Counted from the stretch's first letter, positions 27,366 to 36,956 are shown. The stretch is 64,000 nt of DNA from Amphibacillus marinus (GCF_900110345.1 NZ_FODJ01000001.1:62001-126000); one strand, 5' to 3'. Made by a program: numbers and translations. Notes: generated from the sequence alone by a model not told the origin.

Positions 27366-27762
27366 TTGCGCTTTTCTTTGTTTGAAGGGCATGTCTTGCA
27401 AGCTGATCAGCGGGTTTATTTTGTTGATCAGGAATCCACTTAATAAAGCAATGAGGAAAGCCCGCTATTATACTTAATGCTTGATCAAGTAATGGTTTAA
27501 AGGTTTTGTTCTTTGTATAGCCCTTTTCAACCATATCGACAACAAGCATGGAGTCGGATCGAATTGATAGAATTTGATCAGGAAAGTTTGCTTCACAGTA
27601 AAGAAGCGCATTAATAAGTGCTTGCAATTCAGCTTCGTGATTTGTTGATTGTCCGATAAAAGAAAAACCCTGGATTTTCTCTTGTTTATTCTGAATAATA
27701 AAACTGGTACTACTGGGTCCAGGATTACCTGCAGAAGCACCATCAATATAAACTGTTAGCAT
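27343..27762 (-). CDS. RNase H-like protein (YpeP type)
   Basis: A 139 aa RNase H fold protein. The four acidic catalytic residues are visible in order: YIDGASAGNPG, NHEAELQAL, IRSDSMLVVD, and PADQLARHAL. It is of the reverse-transcriptase-like RNase HI group (YpeP/YpdQ in Bacillus), so RNA-DNA hybrid cleavage is plausible but unproven. ATG 27762 follows AAGGTG; a longer frame upstream is non-homologous and rejected. Confidence 0.82.
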   Translation of the reverse strand: MLTVYIDGASAGNPGPSSTSFIIQNKQEKIQGFSFIGQSTNHEAELQALINALLYCEANFPDQILSIRSDSMLVVDMVEKGYTKNKTFKPLLDQALSIIAGFPHCFIKWIPDQQNKPADQLARHALQTKKSAIIGDPSS

Positions 27763-28065
27763 CACTAACACACCTTCCCTTATAAGAGCCCAATCGCTTG
27801 GATACATATTACTATTCATCCAGTTAAAAAACAGTGAGATAACCGTTTTACACAGACAGAATACTTTCACAATAAGCATGAATCTGAAGGCAAACAAGAT
27901 TGACCATGAAAAAAATAGCCCAGTTAACGTGAGAGGGACATCCCTGCACACATCACTTAAGGCCATTACCAAGCAATTAAATTTGTCTTCTATACACGTG
28001 TAAAATGATAGCTTAGTTTGCTATGTGCGTCAAGTTTTTATTCTATACGAAAGGTTGACTTACTC
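27763..28065. other. Divergent intergenic region
   Basis: 303 bases between the RNase H-like gene and the HD hydrolase gene, transcribed away from each other. No convincing third gene or palindrome seen; both promoters must lie here. Confidence 0.5.
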
Positions 28066-28668
28066 ATGCGTCAAGAAGCACAATTACGTGAGATTAAATC
28101 ATATGTTATTAATTTTTTTAATAATGATAACTCTGGTCATGATTGTAACCATATGAATAGAGTTGCCAATTATGCCAGAATAATTGCTGAAGCGGAAGGT
28201 AGTGACCCGTTTATCAGTGAGGTATGCGGCTGGGTTCATGATCTTATTGATTTAAAGCTCGTTGAAGATCCTGAATTAGCCAAGCAAGATTTAAAGAAGC
28301 TACTCGAACAGCTTCGTTTCTCAGCAATACAAATTAATCAGATTATATCAGCAATAGATACTGTTTCATTCCGGAAAGGTAAAACACCAGAAACAGAGTT
28401 TGCCCAAATTGTTCAGGACGCAGACAGGCTTGATGCGATTGGAGCAATAGGTGTTGCCAGGGCTATCAGCTATGGCACTTCAAAGCATCAGCCTCTTTAT
28501 GATAGTGAGCACTCTTCTACTCTTGCTCACTTTACCGAGAAATTATTTAAGCTAGAAGCTCGCTTGCACACACAGGCGGCAAAGAAAATGGCTAAAGATC
28601 GGCATCAGTTCATGATGCACTTTTATCATCAATTTATGGTTGAGTGGCGTGAAGGGATGGGCAACTAA
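28066..28668 (+). CDS. HD-domain phosphohydrolase (YpgQ-like)
   Basis: A 200 aa protein of the HD metal-dependent hydrolase superfamily. The metal ligands are visible: H in GHDCNHMNRVANYA, HD in GWVHDLIDLKL, and D in QDADRLDAIGAIGVAR. Bacillus YpgQ of this type hydrolyses nucleoside triphosphates to monophosphate and pyrophosphate; the substrate here is inferred. ATG 28066 lies about 12 bases after AAAGG. Its stop overlaps the convergent NlpC/P60 gene by four bases. Confidence 0.82.
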   Translation: MRQEAQLREIKSYVINFFNNDNSGHDCNHMNRVANYARIIAEAEGSDPFISEVCGWVHDLIDLKLVEDPELAKQDLKKLLEQLRFSAIQINQIISAIDTVSFRKGKTPETEFAQIVQDADRLDAIGAIGVARAISYGTSKHQPLYDSEHSSTLAHFTEKLFKLEARLHTQAAKKMAKDRHQFMMHFYHQFMVEWREGMGN

Positions 28669-29684
28669 TTGCTTATCCTTCTACTGCCTAAATAACGTTG
28701 CTGCCAATAGGATTCAGTGAGATTAGAAATGGTTACACCATTAGAAGCACTGGCATGAATAAATTGATCATTTCCTAAATAAATACCGGCATGTGAGGGT
28801 CCTTTTTTATATGTTTCAAAAAAAACGATGTCACCTAATGAAGCTTGATCAACATGTGACGATTGGTTCCAAATATCGGCTACAGTCCGAGGAATTGTAA
28901 TCGAATTTTCCGAAAAAACATATTGCAAAAAGCCACTGCAATCAAATCCGGAAGTTGACGTGCCGCCCCAGAGATAAGGAATACCTTGTAAAGCCTTTGC
29001 ACTTTCAATAATCTGATTGGAGTCTTGTGGTATTTTTTTAATTTGTTTTACTTCCTGCTTACTTGTGTTATCGGTCTTCTGTTTAGGCTCAACGATCTCC
29101 GGAACTGTTTCAGCTTGAATCGTTTCGACAAATGCTTCAGTAATCTCAACTGTCATAGGCAGACTAAAGGCTTCTTTTGCTTCCAGAAGGGCGGCTTCTG
29201 TTATTGGACCGTAAATTTGATCAATATTAGCTTGATAAAAGCCGAAATAAAAAAGAGCTTTTTGAAGTTTTTCAACCTCTTCATTCTTTTCACCGAATTG
29301 AAAGCTACGATCAAAGCTTTTAAGTTCAGATAGATAAAACCGATATTCAGCATCCATAATTGCCTGAATGGTCTCAGTGTTAATCGTACCGTCTATCTCA
29401 ATAAAATGTTCGCGTTGAAATTTCTTTAAGGCATATTCAGTAAGTAAGCCAAATTCGCCATCAATTGTTTCATCATAATAATGCAGGTTATTTAGCTTTT
29501 GCTGTATAATACGAATAGTAGTACTATGTTGACCATAAACAAAAACATGCTCCTCCTGATTCATTAACCAATAGTTCTGAAAAACAGGATAAGCATCTAC
29601 ATAGACTGAGAATGGTTGGCTTACCATGTAACTATAAGCGACTGTTTGCTTAACAATTTGATTAAGCTGAGCTTGAGCCAACAA
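28665..29684 (-). CDS. NlpC/P60 peptidoglycan hydrolase with two peptidoglycan-binding repeats
   Basis: A 339 aa protein. Two PG_binding_1-like repeats lie at about residues 53-110 (RIIQQKLNNLHYYDETIDGE) and 130-185 (VEKLQKALFYFGFYQANIDQ). A Lys/Gln-rich linker follows, then an NlpC/P60 domain from about residue 225. The triad is visible: Cys in GFDCSGFLQYVF, His in GPSHAGIYLG and His in FIHASASNG. This is typical of gamma-D-glutamyl endopeptidases. No signal peptide is seen at the N-terminus, so non-classical export, a wrong start or an internal role must be considered. RBS AAGGAGG precedes the ATG. Confidence 0.82.
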   Translation of the reverse strand: MLAQAQLNQIVKQTVAYSYMVSQPFSVYVDAYPVFQNYWLMNQEEHVFVYGQHSTTIRIIQQKLNNLHYYDETIDGEFGLLTEYALKKFQREHFIEIDGTINTETIQAIMDAEYRFYLSELKSFDRSFQFGEKNEEVEKLQKALFYFGFYQANIDQIYGPITEAALLEAKEAFSLPMTVEITEAFVETIQAETVPEIVEPKQKTDNTSKQEVKQIKKIPQDSNQIIESAKALQGIPYLWGGTSTSGFDCSGFLQYVFSENSITIPRTVADIWNQSSHVDQASLGDIVFFETYKKGPSHAGIYLGNDQFIHASASNGVTISNLTESYWQQRYLGSRRISN

Positions 29685-29819
29685 TTAACGCCTCCTTTAT
29701 GCGGATTATTAGACTTTTTAAAAGTGTATTCATTCTCTAATCAATAAATGTGTCTTGAAGGTTTTGTTATGATTTTGTAATATAGACTAGAATAAATGAA
29801 AGAGCGGAGGCAATTCTAA

Positions 29820-30779
29820 ATGGTGAAAAATGAACAGGCATATTTGGATTTATGTCAAACAATACTAGATCAGGGTCAAGTGAAAAGTGATCGAACAGGC
29901 ACAGGTACACATTCCATTTTTGGTGCACAAATGCGATTTAACTTAGCAGATGGTTTTCCGTTATTAACAACAAAACGGGTTAATTTCAGGCTTATTGCTT
30001 CAGAGTTAATCTGGTTTATTCGTGGGGAGACGAACATTCAATTTTTATTGAAGCACAATAATAATATTTGGAATGAGTGGGCTTTTAAAAGATGGGTAGA
30101 GAGTACTGATTATCAAGGGCCTGATATGACGGATTTCGGTAACCGAAGTTTAGTAGACAGCTCTTTTCGTGAGCAATACCAGCAAGAGATGGCATCATTT
30201 AAGGAACGCGTTCTAACCGATGATGGCTTTGCTCAGCAGTACGGTGAGCTTGGACCGGTCTACGGGAAACAATGGCGAGCTTGGCAGACATCCCAAGGTG
30301 AGACAATTGATCAACTCAAAGATGTCATCGACTCACTGAAGCATAATCCCGACTCAAGAAGACATATTATTAGTGCTTGGAACCCTGAAGATGTTCCATC
30401 TAACATGGCGTTACCACCTTGTCATGCACTGTTTCAGTTTTATGTTGCAGATGGTAAGCTGTCTTGTCAGCTTTACCAACGTAGTGCCGATGTCTTTTTG
30501 GGTGTTCCATTTAATATTGCCAGCTACGCACTACTTACACATCTAGTTGCCCATGAAGTTGGCTTAGCTGTTGGTGAGTTTATTCATACACTTGGAGATG
30601 CACATATTTATCAAAACCATACTGAACAAATTACTACACAGTTAAGCAGGACGCCATTTGCTCAACCACAATTGCAGATTAGCGGGGGAGCCAAATCTAT
30701 TTTTGAGCTTGAAGTGAGTGATTTAGAAATCGTTAACTATCAATCACACGCTGCTATTAAAGCACCAATAGCAGTATAA
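29820..30779 (+). CDS. thyA: Thymidylate synthase ThyA
   Basis: A 319 aa thymidylate synthase that methylates dUMP with methylene-tetrahydrofolate. It has [14 protein letters not shown], the catalytic cysteine in [12 protein letters not shown] and the dUMP site [18 protein letters not shown]. It is about 55 residues longer than E. coli ThyA because of an insert around residues 90-145, as in the Lactobacillus casei enzyme. RBS GCGGAGG. It is followed within 11 bases by dfrA, which regenerates the folate it oxidises. Confidence 0.96.
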   Translation: MVKNEQAYLDLCQTILDQGQVKSDRTGTGTHSIFGAQMRFNLADGFPLLTTKRVNFRLIASELIWFIRGETNIQFLLKHNNNIWNEWAFKRWVESTDYQGPDMTDFGNRSLVDSSFREQYQQEMASFKERVLTDDGFAQQYGELGPVYGKQWRAWQTSQGETIDQLKDVIDSLKHNPDSRRHIISAWNPEDVPSNMALPPCHALFQFYVADGKLSCQLYQRSADVFLGVPFNIASYALLTHLVAHEVGLAVGEFIHTLGDAHIYQNHTEQITTQLSRTPFAQPQLQISGGAKSIFELEVSDLEIVNYQSHAAIKAPIAV

Positions 30780-30790
30780 GGAGCGATAAT

Positions 30791-31279
30791 ATGATAACAA
30801 TGATAGCTGCGCATGATCAGAATCGACTTATTGGGAAGGGCGATTGGATGCCTTGGCATATTCCCAACGATCTTGGCTATTTTAAAGCAAAGACCTTAGG
30901 AAAGACGATTGTTATGGGTAGAAAGACTTTGGAGACATTTGGCAAGCCACTACCGAAGCGCGAAAATATTATTCTAACACGTGATCACAGCTACCAGATC
31001 GACGATTGTAAGGTATTTCATGATTTTGAGACACTGCTTACTTTATTGCAAAATGATAACCAAGAAGTGTTTATCATTGGGGGTGGGGAAATATATGAAC
31101 TTTTTTTACCATATGCAAATCGCTTGTATATTACCCAAATTGAAAATACCTTTGAGGGCGATACTTATTTCCCAGCTTATGATTTGACTAACTGGAAATT
31201 AATTTCAAAAGAAAAAGGCTTAAAAAACGAAGACAATCCTTATGACTATTACTTTCTTCAATACGATCGCGTTAAGTAA
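30791..31279 (+). CDS. dfrA: Dihydrofolate reductase
   Basis: A 162 aa DHFR that reduces dihydrofolate with NADPH. Visible are MIAAHDQNRLIGKGDWMPWHIPND (first part, substrate and Met20 loop; active-site acid in IPNDLGYF), GKTIVMGRKTLET and FIIGGGEIYELFLP. Of normal length and intact. It belongs to the thyA-dfrA-yozE unit, the usual arrangement for coupled dTMP synthesis. Confidence 0.95.
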   Translation: MITMIAAHDQNRLIGKGDWMPWHIPNDLGYFKAKTLGKTIVMGRKTLETFGKPLPKRENIILTRDHSYQIDDCKVFHDFETLLTLLQNDNQEVFIIGGGEIYELFLPYANRLYITQIENTFEGDTYFPAYDLTNWKLISKEKGLKNEDNPYDYYFLQYDRVK

Positions 31280-31290
31280 AGGAGTTTAAT

Positions 31291-31506
31291 ATGCAATCTT
31301 TTCACCAATATATGATGCGCTATCGGGGGGCAAAGTCAAATACTGAAGCCCGTCAATTAGCTGATTGGATCTTTTATGATCACGATTTTCCTAAACATAG
31401 TCACAACTATGACGAAATTAGTCGTTATCTTGAATGGAACATTCCATTCACCAACGCTATTACCGTTTACGATAATCTCTGGCAGGATTATCTGGAAAAT
31501 CGTTAG
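31291..31506 (+). CDS. YozE-family small protein (UPF0346)
   Basis: A 71 aa protein matching the YozE SAM-like family: FHQYMMRYRGAKSNTEARQL, FYDHDFPKHSHNYDEISRYL. Function unknown. It follows dfrA by 11 bases behind AAAGGAG and probably shares its transcript. Confidence 0.8.
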   Translation: MQSFHQYMMRYRGAKSNTEARQLADWIFYDHDFPKHSHNYDEISRYLEWNIPFTNAITVYDNLWQDYLENR

Positions 31507-31649
31507 CAGGACAGAGCACACAAGGCAGCAATGAAAATAGCTAAATGATTACTTTATCTGCCATTAAATAATTAAAATATTCATTATCTTTAGGATAATA
31601 GGATTAACAAGACGTGAAAACGGGTATAGAATTAAGGAGGATACGTATA

Positions 31650-31898
31650 ATGACGACGCCATTAACTTTAGAATGGACATTAGTGACAGAAGGGCTTGAG
31701 CAACGCGTTGAAAATCGAGAAAACTGTTTTACGCTCACACTTGATGGGTACCGACTTTACCCAATCCAGGAACAAATTGAAATTACAAGACATAAATCCT
31801 CAGACCAGATTGGTTTTGGTAAAATTGTAGAGTTGACATGGCGTGATAATCAAACAATATGTATGTATCAATTAATTTCTCTTTATAGTGTCAATTAA
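31650..31898 (+). CDS. DUF2584-like small protein (YpmP type)
   Basis: An 82 aa protein with LEWTLVTEG, ENCFTLTLDGYRLYPIQEQ and YQLISLYSVN; this pattern agrees with what I recall of DUF2584. Function unknown. ATG 31650 has AAGGAGG at 9 bases; an upstream in-frame start has none. The 240 bases after it hold no recognised feature. Confidence 0.6.
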   Translation: MTTPLTLEWTLVTEGLEQRVENRENCFTLTLDGYRLYPIQEQIEITRHKSSDQIGFGKIVELTWRDNQTICMYQLISLYSVN

Positions 31899-32141
31899 TG
31901 CAGGACTTTATTTGATCGTGTCTAATTATATAGTTTTATGCGCTTGCCCGGGAAATATTGCAACTTTATTTTAGACATCTGTTTCCTCAAGTGAGTACCC
32001 ACAAAATAGTTCCTTTTTCCTTACTTAAAAGAGAATAGTTTATTATCATAGACCATAAGGTTGATTGACGTGTCACGATCATTATGCTAATTTTTGTCTT
32101 GGATAAGATTAGAAATAGATAAAAGAAGGAGAGATGTCTAT

Positions 32142-33242
32142 ATGGGCAGAGGCGGAAGAGGCGGTGGCCGTAGCGGAGGTAGAAGTGGTGGAAGCTTCGG
32201 TGGTGGCTCAAGAGGTGGTTCGTTCGGCGGAAGTCGAGGTGGTGCTGGAAGAATGGGTGGAAGTGGCTCATTCGGTTCTGGCAAAAAACGTGGTAGTTCA
32301 GGCTCAGGCTCAGGATTTAACCGACCATCAACTGGTGGTGGCTATCGTCCGAGGACAGGCGGATTTTTCCACAGACCTTATTATGGTAGACCAAGATGGG
32401 GACATCGTCGTTATTATGGTGGCGGTGGCGGATGCTTTGGTTGTGGATCAAGCTTCATCCTATTACCAATAATAATTGTATTCCTAATGATCTTCCTTGT
32501 CGTTCCAGCAATTACGTCCATGTTTGGCGGCGGTGGCTCATTTGGAAGTAATAGCATCACACCATCGACAGTCGACCGGGAACCATTGCCATCAGGGGTT
32601 GTTAATGAAACAGACTATTATACAGATGAGATAGGTTTAATCTTTAATGAGACTGTTATGCTAAACGGCTTGCGTCATTTTTATAACGAGACTGGTGTTC
32701 AACCCCATGTTTACATAACAGATGAAATTGATGGTAGTCTAACGCCGACCTTCAATGACATTGAAGTGTACACAAATGAATTGTATGATGAGCTTTTTAC
32801 TGATGAGGCTCACTTATTATTGCTTTACTTTGACCCTTACTTTGATGGAGGATCAACCTTCCCAGAGGATTACGCGATGTATGCTGTTACAGGTACGCAA
32901 GCTAAAAGTGTAATTGATACTGAAGCGGCCAACATTTTGCTTGATTATCTTGATCGTTATTATTATGATGATATTGGAGATGAAGAATATTTTAGTCGTT
33001 CATTCCAAGAAGCAGCTGATCGGATTATGGAGGTGACTCGTTCACCTTGGATCCCTGTCTTACTTGTGTTTGCGGTTGTTGTAATTCTAGTTATCCTATT
33101 TAGCTGGTGGCGCAAAAAGCAGCAGCAGAAGGACAAGGAAGCAAAGCAAACTGAGGAGATGTTAAATAAGCCGATCTCTACTTTTGGCAAAAGTAATGTC
33201 GATGATTTATCAAGTAAGTACGATGATAGCAATAAAGAATAA
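32142..33242 (+). CDS. Gly/Ser/Arg-rich membrane protein with TPM-like domain
   Basis: A 366 aa protein in four parts. Residues 1-110 are a very Gly/Ser/Arg-rich segment ending in a G-rich stretch with CFGCG. A transmembrane helix follows (SFILLPIIIVFLMIFLVVPA). Residues about 165-300 are outside and look like a divergent TPM domain (FYNETGVQPHVYIT, YTNELYDELFTDEAHLLLLY). A second helix (WIPVLLVFAVVVILVILF) leads to a charged cytoplasmic tail. ATG 32142 follows AGAAGGAGAG. PspA begins 35 bases later, suggesting a joint envelope-stress role, which is inference. Confidence 0.65.
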   Translation: MGRGGRGGGRSGGRSGGSFGGGSRGGSFGGSRGGAGRMGGSGSFGSGKKRGSSGSGSGFNRPSTGGGYRPRTGGFFHRPYYGRPRWGHRRYYGGGGGCFGCGSSFILLPIIIVFLMIFLVVPAITSMFGGGGSFGSNSITPSTVDREPLPSGVVNETDYYTDEIGLIFNETVMLNGLRHFYNETGVQPHVYITDEIDGSLTPTFNDIEVYTNELYDELFTDEAHLLLLYFDPYFDGGSTFPEDYAMYAVTGTQAKSVIDTEAANILLDYLDRYYYDDIGDEEYFSRSFQEAADRIMEVTRSPWIPVLLVFAVVVILVILFSWWRKKQQQKDKEAKQTEEMLNKPISTFGKSNVDDLSSKYDDSNKE

Positions 33243-33277
33243 CAAAAATAATATTAAGTTTATTAGGAGGAATGATT

Positions 33278-33958
33278 ATGTCAGTTTTAGAAAGATTTTC
33301 AGATATCATTAGCTCTAATGTGAATGCCTTAATGGATCGTATGGAAAACCCTGAGAAAATGATTGATCAATATTTACGTAATATGATGAATGATTTAGCT
33401 GAGGTTAAAAAAAATACGGCCGGTATTATGGCAGAAGAAGCGAAGGCAAAGCGTCTGCTTGATGAAAATGAAGGCGAAGTAGCTAAATATGGTGAGTTAG
33501 CTAAAAAAGCACTGACTTCTGGAAATGATGATGACGCAAGAGTTTTTCTTGCTAAGAAGCAAGAACTTGAAGATATTGGGACGAATTTAGCAAAGTCTTA
33601 TGCTTTAGCTCATGAAAATGCTAGTAAAATGCGTCAAATGCATGATAAGCTAGCTACTGATATTGAAAAACTCAAAGGCCGTCGTTCAATGATTAAAGCA
33701 CAGCTTTCTGTTGCCGATACACAGGAGAAGCTTAATAAGGTTAATCAATCGGTTGGTAAGTCTAAAGGGGCAATAAGCTCATTCCAGCGTATGGAGGAAA
33801 AAGCTGCTCGTCGCGTTGACGAGGCAAACGCCATGTCAGAGCTTAATGAAGAGCCAACAGATGAAGCAAAAACGCTTGAGGAGAAATATGCTTCTCATCA
33901 AGGTTCAGCCGCTGTTGAAGATGAGTTACAACGTATGAAGGAAGAAATGGGATTATAA
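33278..33958 (+). CDS. pspA: PspA/IM30 family protein
   Basis: A 226 aa, almost wholly coiled-coil protein of the PspA/Vipp1 (ESCRT-III-like) family that coats and stabilises damaged membranes. It begins MSVLERFSDIISSNVNALMD and MENPEKMIDQYLRNM, the conserved first helices. I use ATG 33278, 7 bases after TAGGAGG, not the ATG directly at that site. It lies just behind the TPM-like membrane protein gene and ends before a strong terminator. Confidence 0.88.
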   Translation: MSVLERFSDIISSNVNALMDRMENPEKMIDQYLRNMMNDLAEVKKNTAGIMAEEAKAKRLLDENEGEVAKYGELAKKALTSGNDDDARVFLAKKQELEDIGTNLAKSYALAHENASKMRQMHDKLATDIEKLKGRRSMIKAQLSVADTQEKLNKVNQSVGKSKGAISSFQRMEEKAARRVDEANAMSELNEEPTDEAKTLEEKYASHQGSAAVEDELQRMKEEMGL

Positions 33959-33988
33959 TAAAGATTGTTGTCAATTAATAATTGCGTT

Positions 33989-34034
33989 AGCACGATTCAA
34001 CCTAGTTGTTAAGTTAGGTTGAATCGTGCTTTTC
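33989..34034 (+). terminator. Terminator of the tpm-pspA unit
   Basis: AGCACGATTCAACCTA pairs perfectly with TAGGTTGAATCGTGCT around an 11-base loop; TTTT follows. Confidence 0.88.
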
Positions 34035-34141
34035 TATAATAACCTCAACATTTAGTTCTTGCTTTTTTACTAGGCAGAATGCACATTTTCGTTCGCCCAG
34101 CGTAAGCTATCGTATTAGAAGAAAGGAAAAGAGGGTATGAT

Positions 34142-34711
34142 ATGAATCAAGCTCCTCCGTTTTATTATGGTCAATATCCTTTTGCTCAGGCCGGCGGGTT
34201 TTCCCCATGGATGGGTGCTGCTCCTCCATATGCTGGAGCAATGGCAATGGCAAACCCATCGATGATGACACAAGCTGCTGCACCGAAGACGGGACTGACA
34301 GGGCTTTTACAACGTTTCATTCCTGCTGGTGGGAATTTGACTGACACTTTAGGTCAACTGCAAAACGTTTTAAAGATGACCCAGTCCGTTACACCAATGA
34401 TTCAACAATATGGTCCAATCTTGAAAAACTTACCAAGCATGATGGCTTTAATGAAGGCATTTAATGAATCAGATGGAGAAAATCAAGAAGGACAAAGTGA
34501 AGAGCAAGCGTCGTCAAATGAAAATGCACTTAACGAAAATGACGATCAACTAACGACAAATAAAGCGAATAGCAATGATGACAATGCAACACCATTTGAA
34601 GAAGAACCCACAAAAATCGAAGCGTCACAGGACAATTTATATAAAATAGAAACACTTGAGGATTCTCAAGTAGCTAAGCAAACATATCGGGGTCCAGTTC
34701 TCTATATTTGA
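34142..34711 (+). CDS. YqfQ/VrrA-like protein
   Basis: A 189 aa low-complexity protein. The N-terminus is rich in Pro, Tyr, Gly, Met and Ala; the middle has LTGLLQRFIPAGGNLTD and QSVTPMIQQYGPILKNLPSM, the signature I associate with YqfQ (VrrA of B. anthracis). An acidic Asn/Glu tail ends VLYI. The role is unknown; the family is linked to spores only by loose association. RBS GAAAAGAGG. Confidence 0.65.
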   Translation: MNQAPPFYYGQYPFAQAGGFSPWMGAAPPYAGAMAMANPSMMTQAAAPKTGLTGLLQRFIPAGGNLTDTLGQLQNVLKMTQSVTPMIQQYGPILKNLPSMMALMKAFNESDGENQEGQSEEQASSNENALNENDDQLTTNKANSNDDNATPFEEEPTKIEASQDNLYKIETLEDSQVAKQTYRGPVLYI

Positions 34712-34766
34712 TTATCATGACAATCCCCGATAAAATAAATATACAATATGAAAGTGGGGGATTTTA

Positions 34767-35729
34767 ATGGTACAAACAAATCAAGCCTTAGCAACATTTG
34801 CTGGTGGATGTTTTTGGTGTATGGTAGAACCGTTTGACCAGCAGCCTGGCATACATTCAGTCATTTCAGGTTATACAGGTGGTCATAAGAAGAACCCGAC
34901 CTATGAAGAGGTCTGCTCTAATACAACCGGACACTTGGAAGCTGTTCAAATTACGTTTGATCCAAATGTGTTCTCATATGAAAAATTGTTACAGCTATTT
35001 TGGCAACAAATTGATCCGACTGATTCAGGGGGCCAATTTAATGATCGGGGAGAATCCTACCAGACGGCAATTTTTTATCATAATGAACAACAGCAGCAAA
35101 TGGCAGAGCAAGCGAAAGAAAATCTAGCACAATCCGGTAGATTTTCTAAACCAATTGCAACAGAAATATTACCAGCCAAGCCTTTTTACCCTGCTGAAGA
35201 AAAACATCAAGATTATTATAAGAAAAACAGCTTTCATTATCGTCTTTATAAAAAAGGCTCAGGAAGAGAAAGCTTTATCCAAGATAATTGGAAGGTTAAG
35301 CATACACCTGAAGAATTGAAAGCCAAACTAACCCCAATTCAATACCATGTGACGCAAGAAAATGGCACTGAGCGCCCCTTTGAAAACTTATACTATAATG
35401 AAGAGCAAGATGGTATCTATGTTGATGTTGTCAGTGGTGAGCCCTTATTCTCTTCAACTGATAAATATGACGCAGGCTGTGGTTGGCCAAGCTTTACCAA
35501 ACCAATTAGTCGCCATGAAATTGACGAACAGTTGGATACGTCACATGGAATGAGGCGTATTGAAGTGCGTAGTAAAACAGCTGATAGTCATCTTGGCCAC
35601 GTGTTTGATGATGGTCCAGCTGAAAGTGGTGGCTCACGTTATTGTATTAACTCAGCTGCACTACGATTTGTTCCTAAAGAGCAATTGGTGCAAGAGGGGT
35701 ATGGTCAATACCTGAGTTTATTTGAATAA
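34767..35729 (+). CDS. msrAB: Peptide methionine sulfoxide reductase MsrA-MsrB fusion
   Basis: A 320 aa fusion. MsrA (residues about 8-165) has the catalytic FAGGCFWCM and GYTGG; it reduces Met-S-sulfoxide. MsrB (about 175-315) has [24 protein letters not shown] and the catalytic cysteine in [13 protein letters not shown]; it reduces the R form. Both active sites are intact. No signal peptide, so cytoplasmic repair. RBS AGTGGGGG. Confidence 0.94.
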   Translation: MVQTNQALATFAGGCFWCMVEPFDQQPGIHSVISGYTGGHKKNPTYEEVCSNTTGHLEAVQITFDPNVFSYEKLLQLFWQQIDPTDSGGQFNDRGESYQTAIFYHNEQQQQMAEQAKENLAQSGRFSKPIATEILPAKPFYPAEEKHQDYYKKNSFHYRLYKKGSGRESFIQDNWKVKHTPEELKAKLTPIQYHVTQENGTERPFENLYYNEEQDGIYVDVVSGEPLFSSTDKYDAGCGWPSFTKPISRHEIDEQLDTSHGMRRIEVRSKTADSHLGHVFDDGPAESGGSRYCINSAALRFVPKEQLVQEGYGQYLSLFE

Positions 35730-35851
35730 CTAAACCTAACAATTGGTTTTTTATTGTTATTTACATTATTTTTTGCTAACTATGGTTATTTTTTTTGTTG
35801 AAACGTGCTAAAATATAAGAGCAAGTTGAATAGTAGAGAGGAGCATTGCTC

Positions 35852-36052
35852 TTGATTCATACGAACTGGGAACAAGCAACAACAATTAAAGAGATTAAAT
35901 GTGTTCATGCAGATGCAAAAAAGTTTATCGTTAACAACGTGCTCACGCCAGGTAAACGATATGAAGTTAAGAATGAAACTGATGAGTTTTACTTTATTAT
36001 AGATAATACTAATCGGATTGGTGGCTTTAAAAAAGATTACTTTACTGAATAA
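35852..36052 (+). CDS. Small conserved protein (DUF6501-like)
   Basis: A 66 aa soluble protein (KCVHADAKKFIVNNVLTPGK, YEVKNETDEFYFIIDN), which I recall as the DUF6501 pattern of Bacillaceae. Function unknown. TTG 35852 lies 8 bases after GAGAGGAG; a TTG two codons earlier is too close to that site. Confidence 0.6.
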   Translation: MIHTNWEQATTIKEIKCVHADAKKFIVNNVLTPGKRYEVKNETDEFYFIIDNTNRIGGFKKDYFTE

Positions 36053-36132
36053 TTATTCGTATAATGTTTTTAATTGTGCATAACGGGCAATAGTGATAAT
36101 AACACAAACCCATTCACTTAGGAGATGATCCC

Positions 36133-36678
36133 ATGAAAAAACTTGTTCTAATTAGACATTGTCAAGCAGAAGGTCAGCATAGAGATTCACCGCTAACAAA
36201 TAATGGGGTTAATCAAGCAAGAAGAATTGCTGAGTTTTTTGCAAATCAAGAGCTTCGTTTTGATCGAATTATCTCTAGTCCATATATGAGAGCAATTGAA
36301 ACCATTAAACCATATGCGAGACAATTTAATCTAAAAATTGAAAAGGACGTTCGTTTGCAGGAGAGGATCTTAAGTAGTCAGCCTGTTGATGACTGGATTG
36401 AAGTTGTTGAAGCCTCGTTTCAAGACAAAGATTATCGATTACCTGGTGGTGAGTCTTCAAACGATGCCCTAAAAAGAGGCTTAGATGTTATTAAAGAAGC
36501 GATGGAAGATCCAGAGCATGAACAAATTGCAATTGTGACTCATGGTAACTTGTTAACCTTACTCTTATCGCAGTTTGAAGAAGGGTATGGTTTTTCACAA
36601 TGGCGTTTGTTAAAAAATCCGGATATCTTTGTAATTGAGCATGAGAAAGATTTTTATCAGCTCCAGCATATTTGGTAG
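36133..36678 (+). CDS. Histidine phosphatase family protein (phosphoglycerate mutase-like)
   Basis: A 181 aa member of the RHG superfamily: catalytic histidine in LVLIRHCQAEGQ, Arg in ISSPYMRAIETI, the acid in the LQERI segment and the second His in VTHGNLLTLLL. It is a cofactor-independent-of-metal acid-type phosphatase or mutase; the substrate cannot be read. RBS TTAGGAGATG. It is followed by a ferredoxin gene after 32 bases. Confidence 0.82.
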   Translation: MKKLVLIRHCQAEGQHRDSPLTNNGVNQARRIAEFFANQELRFDRIISSPYMRAIETIKPYARQFNLKIEKDVRLQERILSSQPVDDWIEVVEASFQDKDYRLPGGESSNDALKRGLDVIKEAMEDPEHEQIAIVTHGNLLTLLLSQFEEGYGFSQWRLLKNPDIFVIEHEKDFYQLQHIW

Positions 36679-36710
36679 GGGCATTAGAATTTAAATAGGA
36701 GGTTAGTACA

Positions 36711-36950
36711 ATGGCATTTGTTATTACATCAGGTTGTATTGGTGAAAAGGCAGGAGAGTGCGAAGAAGTCTGTCCCGTTGATTGTATCGAAGAAGGGGAC
36801 GAGATGTTTTACATTGATCCTGATATTTGTATTGACTGCGGTGCTTGTGAAGCTGTCTGTCCAGTTGAAGCCATCTTCATGGAGGATGAAGTCCCAGAAG
36901 GTGAACAAGAATATATTTCCTTAAATCGTCGCTTCTTTGAAGAGAAGTAA
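36711..36950 (+). CDS. fdxA: Ferredoxin, 7Fe type
   Basis: A 79 aa electron carrier. The first cluster site reads C-x7-C-x3-C-P (CIGEKAGECEEVCPVDC), the spacing of a 3Fe-4S site as in FdxA-type 7Fe ferredoxins; the second, CIDCGACEAVCP, binds 4Fe-4S. RBS TAGGAGG. It ends at a bidirectional terminator shared with acylphosphatase. Confidence 0.88.
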   Translation: MAFVITSGCIGEKAGECEEVCPVDCIEEGDEMFYIDPDICIDCGACEAVCPVEAIFMEDEVPEGEQEYISLNRRFFEEK

Positions 36951-36956
36951 AGGTTA

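Noticed and set aside
27763-27972. N-terminal extension of the RNase H-like gene
   Set aside because: The extension is unlike the family, and ATG 27762 has a good ribosome binding site and starts right at the first strand of the fold.
32134-32472. Ala/Val/Glu-rich frame inside the Gly-rich membrane protein gene
   Set aside because: It is the shifted frame of the GGT/GGC-rich repeats; the Gly-rich frame continues into membrane and TPM-like parts.
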